From: Candidatus Woesebacteria bacterium GW2011_GWB1_33_38
GTDB taxonomy: Bacteria > Patescibacteriota > Microgenomatia > UBA8517
Assembly (NCBI GenBank): GCA_000990005.1
Contig: LBPF01000011.1
Coordinates: forward strand, 1 to 33,819
Reading direction: 5' to 3'
DNA length: 33,819 bases
The first letter of the stretch is position 1. The number at the start of each line of letters is the position of its first letter. The position numbers and the translations under genes are program-made. The notes under the pieces are model-generated. The model had not been told where the DNA came from and searched no databases. It worked only from the letters and a program-made list of their open reading frames with translations. Shown here in pieces: positions 25,533-33,819 of this stretch.

Positions 25533-26012
25533 TTAAGGATTAAGAACGGAAGAAGAATCGTTTGACTGACTAGTAGGTAAGTGTGTTACATTTTTTCTTT
25601 GTGGAATGAGGAAGTCTGCAATACCTGCAAATATATAAAAAATAATTGGAATTATTAGTATTGCCCCTCCGTATGAAATAGCTAAAGTCCAGAGAAGGGG
25701 AGTTATTTTTGCACCAGTTGCAAGTTGTTGGAAGGCATAAATTTCTGCAATAAAGCTTAAAAAGAAGGCAATTCCGAGCTTTTTAAAATATTGACGTTCC
25801 ATAATAGATAAAATTAAAGTAACCGATAACATAATAGCAACTGAACGGACAATTACGGCAACATAAGTCATTGGGTAAAGTTTGAAAAAACTTTCATTTA
25901 AAAATATAAGAGGGTTCGTAATTTGTAATTTAAGCGCCCCTGCAAAATAATCTAGAATATAGGCAAGAAGAAATAAACAGGTTGTTATTACAAGTGTTAC
26001 TTCCTTTTTCAT
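25533..26012 (-). CDS. Hypothetical multi-pass membrane protein
   Basis: 159 aa with several hydrophobic segments. Confidence 0.6.
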   Translation of the reverse strand: MKKEVTLVITTCLFLLAYILDYFAGALKLQITNPLIFLNESFFKLYPMTYVAVIVRSVAIMLSVTLILSIMERQYFKKLGIAFFLSFIAEIYAFQQLATGAKITPLLWTLAISYGGAILIIPIIFYIFAGIADFLIPQRKNVTHLPTSQSNDSSSVLNP

Positions 26013-26172
26013 AATTACGATATTAGATTATAATAGTATTATAATCAAGTAATCTTTATGTATAACCATTTACTTTATTTTTCTTATTGGGTGGTGAATT
26101 CATTTGCTATTTCACTCTTTAATTATTTATTTCCTAATAACTTTGTACTAGGAAATTGGAAATTATTTGGCC

Positions 26173-26201
26173 TTGACAAGATTCACTAATTAGTATATTA
26201 T
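26173..26201 (+). promoter_or_regulatory. Promoter of AbiE module 4, predicted leaderless
   Basis: TTGACA (26173-26178), 17-nt spacer, TATTAT (26196-26201); ATG at 26212. Confidence 0.6.
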
Positions 26202-26211
26202 TGTCCTAATT

Positions 26212-26796
26212 ATGGAATCGTTATCAATCAGCCAAATAATTAAAAAATTGTCTTTAAAAAATATACCTCTGTTTACTATAAACGAACTAGGGGGAATTTT
26301 GGGTACTGATAATCGTCAAACATTATATAAAAGGATTCAAAGACTTACCAAAAGTGATCTTTTGCAAAAACTTATAAAAGGAAGGTATCTGTTTACATTA
26401 AAAGATACAAATGACTTTACGAAATCAAATTTTTTATATCAGCCGTCATATATTTCAATGCAGTCTGCTTTGTCGTTTCATAATATTATGACTGGGTTTT
26501 CATATCAAATTACTGGAATTACTATTAAAAAATCAAAAAAATTTGTAATAAATGATAAAGATTTTAGTTATTCCCAAATAGATCCTAAATTATTTTGGGG
26601 CTTTGAGAAAAAAGAGGACTTTTTGATTGCAACGCCTGAAAAAGCACTACTTGACTATTTATATTTTTCTACAAAAGGAATTAATAACTTGGATTGGAAT
26701 GAAATAGATACAACAAACCTAGACAAGAAACTACTAATAGAGTGGTCAAGAAAGTATAATAAAATTGTTGTAAGGGAGCTTAAAAAGCATATATGA
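26212..26796 (+). CDS. AbiEi-like antitoxin/regulator
   Basis: FLYQPSYISMQSALSFHNIM...GITIKKSKKF...IATPEKALLDYLYF; paralog of 2695-3285. Confidence 0.82.
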   Translation: MESLSISQIIKKLSLKNIPLFTINELGGILGTDNRQTLYKRIQRLTKSDLLQKLIKGRYLFTLKDTNDFTKSNFLYQPSYISMQSALSFHNIMTGFSYQITGITIKKSKKFVINDKDFSYSQIDPKLFWGFEKKEDFLIATPEKALLDYLYFSTKGINNLDWNEIDTTNLDKKLLIEWSRKYNKIVVRELKKHI

Positions 26797-27509
26797 TTAC
26801 TAACGGTCAAATTAAAAATTTAGCAAAAGTTTTTCAAATCGATGAGTATAGTGTATTCAGGGAGTATCTACAGCTAGTATTTTTAAGCTATCTATATCAG
26901 GAAAGAAAAGCCAATAAACTTCTTTTTAAAGGGGGAACGGCCTTAAGGCTGTTTTTTGGGTCACCAAGATTTTCTGAGGATTTAGATTTTTCTACAAATT
27001 ACAATGATTCTGAAATTATTGAGTTGCTTAACAATGTTGTGGTAAAAATAAAAAAAGAACTACCTAATTTTAGAATTATATCGCTACATAAGGGTACAGA
27101 GGGAATACGTTTTAGAATTCTTTTTAATCAAAAAGAATTTAAGTACCCGTTTAGTATCAGACTTGATTTTCACCAAGAAAAAGAAGTAACAGGCGCAGCG
27201 GTTTCAACTTTGTTAACACAGTTTCCACTGATGATTTTTCCTCAAGTCTATCATTTGTCTGGTGAATCAATTTTATTTGAGAAATTTGATGCATTAAAAA
27301 ATAGAAATAAAGGTCGAGATATATTTGATATATGGTTTTTGTTATCAAGGGGTATAAGGATTACTGATGTCAAAAAAAGTGATATTAAAAATATAGATGA
27401 ATTCTCTCAAAAATTACTTGAAAAAGATCTTGGTCAGTTCTTGCCTCATGGCCAAAAACAAATAATAGCTGTTTTAAAACAAGAAATTATAAAATTGTTA
27501 CAAAAATAA
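26793..27509 (+). CDS. AbiEii-family nucleotidyltransferase
   Basis: LLFKGGTALRLFFGSPRFSEDLDFSTN and NKGRDIFDIWFLL; ATGA overlap with AbiEi. Confidence 0.88.
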   Translation: MITNGQIKNLAKVFQIDEYSVFREYLQLVFLSYLYQERKANKLLFKGGTALRLFFGSPRFSEDLDFSTNYNDSEIIELLNNVVVKIKKELPNFRIISLHKGTEGIRFRILFNQKEFKYPFSIRLDFHQEKEVTGAAVSTLLTQFPLMIFPQVYHLSGESILFEKFDALKNRNKGRDIFDIWFLLSRGIRITDVKKSDIKNIDEFSQKLLEKDLGQFLPHGQKQIIAVLKQEIIKLLQK

Positions 27510-27563
27510 TCTTGTAACAAACTGGCACTTGATTTTAGTATTACTCGTAATAAACTGGTATAT

Positions 27564-28865
27564 ATGTTTAAAAGAAAGCTAGAAAGTCAACTTATTGAAT
27601 GGAAAAATAGTGATGTCCATAAACCCTTGATTGTTCGTGGTGCTAGGCAAGTGGGTAAGACTAGCCTTATTCGAAATTTTGGTACTAAAAATTTCAGTAA
27701 TGTAGTAGAGATCAATTTGGAAAAAGAAACACATAAACAAATGTTTAATAGTGTAATGAGTGTTGAAGATTTGGAAAAGAGAATAAATTTAGGACTAAAT
27801 CAAACAATTTCTGCAGGCAAGACATTAATTTTTATTGATGAAATTCAAGAGTCGCAACGAATGTTGGAGTTACTGCGGTTTATGGCTGAAGAGAGGCAGT
27901 CTTGGCATGTATTAGTCGCCGGGTCACTATTGGAAGTAAAATTGGGAAAGGATTGGAAAATTCCTGTTGGAAGAGTTGGATATAAATATTTATATCCATT
28001 AACCTTTTTTGAATATTTGGAGGCAATGGGCAAAACAAATTTACTAAATGAGTTAAATAATGTTAGTTTTGGGAAGACTGTTGGAGGATCATTATTTCTA
28101 GAAGATGAATTCAGACAATATATTTTGTTGGGTGGAATGCCTGAAGTTATTGCAAATTTTTCAAAGTACAAAGATTATGGCAAAGTCAGAGAAATTTTGG
28201 CAAGGATACAAACAACATATGGCGAAGACGTTGGTAAATATCTAAAAAGTGATGAAGAACGTAAATATTTGGAAGCAGTGATTGAAGACGGTCCACGAAT
28301 TGCTGGTAGTATTTTTAACTATCAGAATTTTGCTGGATCAACATATAAGAGCCGTGAAATGTCTGATGCTGTAAGGAAAATTGAGAGGACGATGTTATGT
28401 ACCCAGTTGCCTGCAATTAATTCTACAGTTTTACCAATTGTTTATAAATACAAAAGGCCAAAAAAAATGATTTGGTTAGATGTCGGAATTGTAAATTTAG
28501 TAAATAATGCATATCCAGAATTAATTAAAGGATTGTATGGCGGACGATTAATGGAACAAATAATTGGGCAAACGCTAATTGCGACGATGTTTGATGGTTT
28601 ATCAAAGCTTTCCTATTATGCAAAAGATAAAGATAAAGGTAGTGCAGAGGTGGATTTTTGTTTTCCGTGGAGAGGGCGTCTAGTTGGAATAGAAGTTAAG
28701 TCAGGTAATACATTTAAGAGTCGATCTTTAACTAAAATGAGAGAAGAAGCAAAAGAAAATCTAATTCCTGTAATGATGACTTGGAATAAGTTTGGAATAA
28801 AGAATGGGGTATACAATATTCCATTTTACTTAGCAGAAAGATGGGAAGAGTTTTTGACAGTTTGA
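27564..28865 (+). CDS. AAA ATPase with DUF4143 domain
   Basis: LIVRGARQVGKTSLIRNFG, LIFIDEIQESQ, PVGRVGYKYLYPLTFFEYLEAMG, SAEVDFCFPWRGRLVGIEVKSG. Confidence 0.9.
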   Translation: MFKRKLESQLIEWKNSDVHKPLIVRGARQVGKTSLIRNFGTKNFSNVVEINLEKETHKQMFNSVMSVEDLEKRINLGLNQTISAGKTLIFIDEIQESQRMLELLRFMAEERQSWHVLVAGSLLEVKLGKDWKIPVGRVGYKYLYPLTFFEYLEAMGKTNLLNELNNVSFGKTVGGSLFLEDEFRQYILLGGMPEVIANFSKYKDYGKVREILARIQTTYGEDVGKYLKSDEERKYLEAVIEDGPRIAGSIFNYQNFAGSTYKSREMSDAVRKIERTMLCTQLPAINSTVLPIVYKYKRPKKMIWLDVGIVNLVNNAYPELIKGLYGGRLMEQIIGQTLIATMFDGLSKLSYYAKDKDKGSAEVDFCFPWRGRLVGIEVKSGNTFKSRSLTKMREEAKENLIPVMMTWNKFGIKNGVYNIPFYLAERWEEFLTV

Positions 28866-28920
28866 TACTTGACAAAGTGTTTCTGAAATGGTATGTTTCA
28901 TATACCAAAAGGGAAACAAA

Positions 28921-29547
28921 ATGAATCGAATAGCAAAATTAACGCTTTTTAAAAATACGCCTGCATTTAACAAGCGTACCTTGCAACGTATCCTAGATAT
29001 TAAAGATGAAGCCTTAAATGCCAATGTTAAAAGATGGTTAAAAAAGGGTGAATTAATTCAACTTAAACGAGGTTGGTATGTAACAAAAGACTATTATCAA
29101 TTGAGTTCAAATAAACAAAATTATTTTGAATGGTTAGCTAACAAATTCAAGGAACCGTCGTATTTATCGATGGAGTATGTATTACAAAAATATAATTTAC
29201 TTTCAGAAGCTGTATATTCGATCACTTCAGTAACATTAAAAAAGACAGGTAATTATTTGAACAATTTTGGTCAATTTAGCTACTATAATATTAACGACAA
29301 CCAATTTATTGGCTATAAAATGTTTCAACGAGGGGAATATAATATCAATGAAGCAACCTTAGCAAAGGCCTTATTCGACTATCTGTATTACAAAATTGGG
29401 AAATTGAATAAAATCACTACTGACTTGTGGGATGATTTACGAATTAACACTGAAGTTATTACTGATGGAGATAAGCTCGAATTTATTAAATATTGTGGGA
29501 TGGAAGGATCAAAAAAGATGAAACAAATTGCAAAATTATTAATATGA
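28921..29547 (+). CDS. AbiEi-like antitoxin/regulator (ORF track start 28888; ATG at 28921 preferred)
   Basis: KEPSYLSMEYVLQKYNLLSEAVYSITSVTLKKTG...NEATLAKALFDYLYY. Promoter TTGACA (about 28868) / TATGTT makes the 28888 start unlikely. Confidence 0.75.
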   Translation: MNRIAKLTLFKNTPAFNKRTLQRILDIKDEALNANVKRWLKKGELIQLKRGWYVTKDYYQLSSNKQNYFEWLANKFKEPSYLSMEYVLQKYNLLSEAVYSITSVTLKKTGNYLNNFGQFSYYNINDNQFIGYKMFQRGEYNINEATLAKALFDYLYYKIGKLNKITTDLWDDLRINTEVITDGDKLEFIKYCGMEGSKKMKQIAKLLI

Positions 29548-30377
29548 ATATGATTTTAAATGATTTAATTCGGGTATCAGGAGAGTCTAAAAGACTTGGT
29601 ATGTCTGATGGTTACATTAAAAATTACCTAAGAGAATATTTACAAGTTTTTATTCTCAATTTTATTTATTCAAGCAGTAAATTTGGAGACAATCTAATAT
29701 TCACAGGAGGCACTTGCTTGAAACATGTTTACGATCTACCTAGGCTCTCGGAAGATTTGGATTTTGATGTAATAGGTAAATTGACAACAAAAGAATTAGC
29801 CGATGGATTAACTAAATTTTTTAATATTACACATATGTGGAAAGAGGTGACAGTTTCAGTTAAACAACTTGATAGACAAATTTTACTTAAATTTCCATGT
29901 CTTAGAGCCACGGAACTAGCAGGGATGAATGATAGTGACTTACTGTATGTAAAAATGGATCTTAACCGTGATATTGCAAAAGGATATAATGCGGTTGTAA
30001 CCGTAAAATCTGGATATGGAATGAATTACGCGTTAGTACACTATGATTTACCAAGTTTATTTGCTGGTAAAATCTCTGCTGTACTAACTAGAAGACGATT
30101 ATCCGACTATTTTGATTTATTGTGGTTTTTAGAAAATAAAGTAAAACCCAATATGATTAGGTTGAATAATGTGTTAGGGAAAAAAATAACTATAAATAAA
30201 TTAGTAGAATTATTAGATCAAAAAGTAGATGAATTGATGACTAAATATCCATTAGATTTAAAAAGAGATCTGGGTCCGTTTTTGCAAAACCCGAACTTAA
30301 TTGATAGATATATTACAAATTATAAAGAAAGTTATGATGTTGCAAAACAATATCTCACCCTAAGGTCAAAAAAGTGA
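29544..30377 (+). CDS. AbiEii-family nucleotidyltransferase (start by ATGA overlap at 29544)
   Basis: LIFTGGTCLKHVYDLPRLSEDLDFDVIG, RRRLSDYFDLLWFLE. Confidence 0.85.
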   Translation: MNMILNDLIRVSGESKRLGMSDGYIKNYLREYLQVFILNFIYSSSKFGDNLIFTGGTCLKHVYDLPRLSEDLDFDVIGKLTTKELADGLTKFFNITHMWKEVTVSVKQLDRQILLKFPCLRATELAGMNDSDLLYVKMDLNRDIAKGYNAVVTVKSGYGMNYALVHYDLPSLFAGKISAVLTRRRLSDYFDLLWFLENKVKPNMIRLNNVLGKKITINKLVELLDQKVDELMTKYPLDLKRDLGPFLQNPNLIDRYITNYKESYDVAKQYLTLRSKK

Positions 30378-30380
30378 ATC

Positions 30381-32942
30381 TTAGGCTGTCGTATCTTCAA
30401 TTAGTGTAATCGTTGCTGAAAAACCTGAAGAAGTTATTGTGCCTGTTGTTGATGCTGGATAATATTTTACTTCTCCATCTGATGACTTTCTGACCCTTAT
30501 GTAAATATCAGTATCAGCAGTATAGTTAAACGATCCTGTTGCTATTCCGTTTGTAGCTGTACCTGTTCCAGACCCTGCACCTGTTGCAGTAAAGATGATA
30601 CCAACAGTGTTAGATGTCGCTCCGATTACTGTAAAATCAGTAGTTCCGACTGTTATTATTTTATATTTTACATCAATTACAAATGAACCAGCAGTTACTG
30701 TTTCTGTGTCACTATTCATAAGTTGGGAATTGTCATTTGATTTATAAATTGCAGTTTGGGCTGCGGTTACTGGAGAATTGCTGGAATCCACAACGCTAAT
30801 TTTTAAACTAACAGCATTATTAACGGTCGTTGTTGCGCTTGTGCCATTTCTATAAGTTGGTGTACTTCCCGCATTTGTGATGTTTAATGTTACTGATCCG
30901 CCAGAATCGTTAAAAATTGCTGCTGAATTTGTTCCGTTTGATCCAAAACCTGTAAAAATATTTCCACTAAAATCATATGTACCAGCAGTTGTAATTCTTA
31001 TTGCATGACCGGTCGAGGCAGAGCCTGTAAAAGTATTATTTGAAAAGATTATGGGTGAGGAAACTGAACACCACCTGTTTCCAGAGGTGACACCAGTAAC
31101 ATTTATAGCTGAACTATTTATAACAGTTGATCCATTTGTTGTTAAAGTGTCGTTTCCTGCTGGAACGTTTTTGATATTGGCATTTGTTACAGTACAACCA
31201 CTAAAGTTAAGAGTTGGGCAGGAGGTAAAGTTCATTGAGTCGAATGTCATTACATTTCTTAAGGTTACATTTGCACCAACTATTGATAATCCTGTAAAAT
31301 CCCAAGTGGCAGCACTTATTGCAGCTGAATTTATCTCCCAATAATACGGACTAGGGGATGTAACAACAGAGTTGGTATGTTTAATGGTGTCCCCAGATTT
31401 TCCTGCGTAACTTATTCCAATTGCATTATTCTGGCCGTGATAATTTATTTCTCTGTCTGCAAGGCTATAAATTCGTGGAAATTGTAATGCCCCAGCATCA
31501 ATTTGAAAATTAACTCCATCCCCACCTCCAATTTGAATTGGTATATAAGCCAAAAGTCCGGAGGCGCCAGACTTTGCAATTAGGGGAATACGGCAATATT
31601 TACCTACTTCATATAAACCCTGTGTATTTACAGGTGAAGCCGAAGTTCCTCCCGCGACGGTTATTTTTTTAATAAAATGCCAATCCATATATCTAAATGC
31701 TCCTGTAGCATTTTGTCCTTTATGAAGAATTAGCATTTTATCTATTGCTGTAATTGTGGGAGCTGTTGCGCTGTACCCGTATTGTGTTTGTGTCTGGTTT
31801 GGTTGGACTGATATTATTGAAAAACCTGTTCCATTTCCATCTTGATTGTCACGAGCCATAACACGATAACTACGATAATTTGTGCCCTGTCCAATTACAA
31901 GATAAGTACCTCCTTTTTTAATATTTCCCTGATTGTATAATGCCATTTTGGATGTAGAAGCCATAAAACCACCGACAACCCAACCTGTTGTCATGTCAAT
32001 TGCAGTAGTTGGGAAATTGCGTTGATATCCAATGGCATTTGTTGTGGTTGACACTGGAGTACTGTTAATTGATGAAGAATAGGGATTAAATCCAGTGTCA
32101 ACGACTACAGCAGGTGCATCGTAAGTTGTTGCTTGTCCTGCGCCGTTTGGTCCGATATTTGCATAGGTTAATGCTGTAGGATAATTTTCATTATTTAATG
32201 TGGTTGCCGAAAGATACCACGAACAAGTGGAAAGTTTCTGTCCAAGTGAATCTACATCGTCGATGTACGGTGGAACAACTCCTCCAGAAATATTACGGAA
32301 AGCGATAACAAAACGATGGGTAATTGATGATGCACTTAAGTCCCATGTGGGAGTTGGTGTTGCCCCTGCTGTTCGTTGAATGTACCATGCACAAGCTGAT
32401 CCTGTCATCGTAGTTGCAGTTGTTCCACCAGCATCAGAGGAATCTATAAAATGTGTGGGTCCAGGAACAGTAAGTGCTGAAATGGGTGTTGTTGATGGTG
32501 GTTCAATACCCAAGTAATACAATATCAAACAGTCTGCAGTTGTAGTAGTTACAGATGCAGATGTAAAAGTTGAGGCAGTAGTAAAAACTGCCGATGACGA
32601 AGTTGATAAATCATTTGTGACGTCAATTGCAGTTGTAGTATTTACATCCTTAATGATAAACATAGAGACATTTATGGCGTCTGCTGTACCCATTGTAATT
32701 GTGCATGTTTCAGATGATCCTGCCGCGCGTTTCCACCAAACTCCAGATGATGAGGCAGACGCTGATATTTGAGTAACTCCAATTTGTGCCCATCCTGATG
32801 TACCAACGGAAAGTGTTACACCCCCATCGGCATTTGCTGCTACTACTATAATATCGTTTGCAACATGATCAGGCAGGGTAAGGGCATATGAAGTTGCACC
32901 ACTAGTACTAAATTGTGTTAAAAAATCATCAAGATATGCCAT
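30381..32942 (-). CDS. Large phage-fibre-like / beta-helix protein (853 aa)
   Basis: N-terminal phage-structural style domain (VANDIIVVAANADGGVTLSVGTSGWAQIG...SGVWWKRAAGSSETCTIT), beta-helix-like central repeats. No signal peptide. Confidence 0.65.
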   Translation of the reverse strand: MAYLDDFLTQFSTSGATSYALTLPDHVANDIIVVAANADGGVTLSVGTSGWAQIGVTQISASASSSGVWWKRAAGSSETCTITMGTADAINVSMFIIKDVNTTTAIDVTNDLSTSSSAVFTTASTFTSASVTTTTADCLILYYLGIEPPSTTPISALTVPGPTHFIDSSDAGGTTATTMTGSACAWYIQRTAGATPTPTWDLSASSITHRFVIAFRNISGGVVPPYIDDVDSLGQKLSTCSWYLSATTLNNENYPTALTYANIGPNGAGQATTYDAPAVVVDTGFNPYSSSINSTPVSTTTNAIGYQRNFPTTAIDMTTGWVVGGFMASTSKMALYNQGNIKKGGTYLVIGQGTNYRSYRVMARDNQDGNGTGFSIISVQPNQTQTQYGYSATAPTITAIDKMLILHKGQNATGAFRYMDWHFIKKITVAGGTSASPVNTQGLYEVGKYCRIPLIAKSGASGLLAYIPIQIGGGDGVNFQIDAGALQFPRIYSLADREINYHGQNNAIGISYAGKSGDTIKHTNSVVTSPSPYYWEINSAAISAATWDFTGLSIVGANVTLRNVMTFDSMNFTSCPTLNFSGCTVTNANIKNVPAGNDTLTTNGSTVINSSAINVTGVTSGNRWCSVSSPIIFSNNTFTGSASTGHAIRITTAGTYDFSGNIFTGFGSNGTNSAAIFNDSGGSVTLNITNAGSTPTYRNGTSATTTVNNAVSLKISVVDSSNSPVTAAQTAIYKSNDNSQLMNSDTETVTAGSFVIDVKYKIITVGTTDFTVIGATSNTVGIIFTATGAGSGTGTATNGIATGSFNYTADTDIYIRVRKSSDGEVKYYPASTTGTITSSGFSATITLIEDTTA

Positions 32943-33303
32943 ATTTTACGTTTCTTAAGGCCTTTTTTACTAATCCATCAAGATCGAGATCGCTTTTAAC
33001 TATATATTCAATAGCTCCTTTACTTTTTTCTTCATCTTGGGCTAAATTTGAAGCAACTATGACAGGTATGTTTTTTAATTTTTTGTTGGATTTAACCCTT
33101 TTTAAGAATTCATAGCCATCAATTCCTGGAAGTAAAATATCTAAAATTATTGCGTCAGGTATCCAAATCTTAAGAAGTTCTAGTCCATCTTCTGCATTTA
33201 AAACCGCTTTAACCATAAACTTTTTGGCCTTAAACTGCATAGACATGGCCTTACTAATAAATTTGTCATCTTCGACTATTAGTACTTTTGGAGTTTTGCT
33301 CAT
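32929..33303 (-). CDS. Stand-alone CheY-like response regulator receiver
   Basis: PKVLIVEDDKFISKAMSMQFK...AIILDILLPGIDGYEFLKRVK...IEYIVKSDLDLDGLVKKAL. Confidence 0.9.
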   Translation of the reverse strand: MSKTPKVLIVEDDKFISKAMSMQFKAKKFMVKAVLNAEDGLELLKIWIPDAIILDILLPGIDGYEFLKRVKSNKKLKNIPVIVASNLAQDEEKSKGAIEYIVKSDLDLDGLVKKALRNVKYGIS

Positions 33304-33716
33304 ACCTCTAATGACTTTCTGCCATGATCTGACATTTTGATGTAATAAAGTGTTTTTCTGACTATTTCTTGTAAGTCCATGTTGCTTTTAACAAAAAACT
33401 CTGCTGCAGATAGTTTAATTCCTTTTAAGACATCTTTCTCTTGATTTAAATTTGAAGCAATTAAAACAGGCATCCCTTTTAACTTTTCAGTCTTTTTGAT
33501 TTCTGTTAAAACTTCAAAGCCGTCCTTTTCAGGCATTAATATGTCTAGAATTACAGCAGATGGAACCCACTTATTTAATATATCTAAGGCTTCGTCACCA
33601 TTTTTTGCAATTTTAACCTTGAAATTTGCGCTTTTAAATTGTATAGACATAGCTTTGGCAATTAATTTATCGTCTTCAACTATTAGAACTTTGGGGCATA
33701 TCTTCATATTATTCAT
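33300..33716 (-). CDS. Stand-alone CheY-like response regulator receiver
   Basis: PKVLIVEDDKLIAKAMSIQFK...AVILDILMPEKDGFEVLTEIK...AEFFVKSNMDLQEIVRKTL; 4-nt overlap with the next receiver. Confidence 0.9.
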   Translation of the reverse strand: MNNMKICPKVLIVEDDKLIAKAMSIQFKSANFKVKIAKNGDEALDILNKWVPSAVILDILMPEKDGFEVLTEIKKTEKLKGMPVLIASNLNQEKDVLKGIKLSAAEFFVKSNMDLQEIVRKTLYYIKMSDHGRKSLEV

Positions 33717-33740
33717 AATATCATTAATCCAATCTTGATA

Positions 33741-33760
33741 CCATGGGCTTTAGCCCATGG
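33741..33760. repeat. Strong hairpin palindrome, possibly an IS200/IS605-type or REP-type end
   Basis: CCATGGGCT-TT-AGCCCATGG, 9-bp perfect stem. Confidence 0.6.
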
Positions 33761-33819
33761 AGGAAGAAGCCCAAATGAGTGGAATTAAGATGTTAAAATG
33801 GGAATGTGGACACAAAAGT

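Noticed and set aside
18569-33716. Complete prophage
   Set aside because: No integrase, terminase, portal, capsid, tail tube or lysis genes recognised in the window; only fibre-like proteins.

Overview
AT-rich chromosomal window whose gene content suggests a Candidate Phyla Radiation (Patescibacteria, possibly Microgenomates-like) bacterium; the taxonomy is inference. It opens with the 23S rRNA 3' end and a 5S rRNA. Housekeeping genes follow: an S1-domain protein, radA, rho, a LysM/M23 peptidase, tRNA-Ala(CGC), four tatA-like genes and one tatC. Toxin, defence and mobile genes are unusually dense between them: five AbiEii/MNT-type nucleotidyltransferase modules, two AAA/DUF4143 ATPases, two Fic proteins (one with a degenerate catalytic motif), BrnT/BrnA, and a REP-associated (RAYT) transposase with REP-like hairpins. 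The minus strand from about 18.5 to 33.7 kb carries large phage-tail-fibre-like proteins (432, 813 and 853 aa) with no obvious signal peptide and no visible capsid, portal or terminase genes. They are linked to two overlapping CheY-like receivers and lie next to the Tat cluster. The main candidates for something new are: (1) this fibre-like/receiver/Tat neighbourhood; (2) a structured intergenic RNA candidate with a G-quadruplex/hairpin overlap between radA and rho; (3) two Cys-rich lipoprotein-like paralogs next to the tRNA, with near-identical ends, divergent cores, frame-broken signal peptides and toxin-type genes starting right after the same 3' boundary; (4) a consistent pattern of leaderless promoters on the accessory genes. 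No database search was possible; family names come from recognised motifs.
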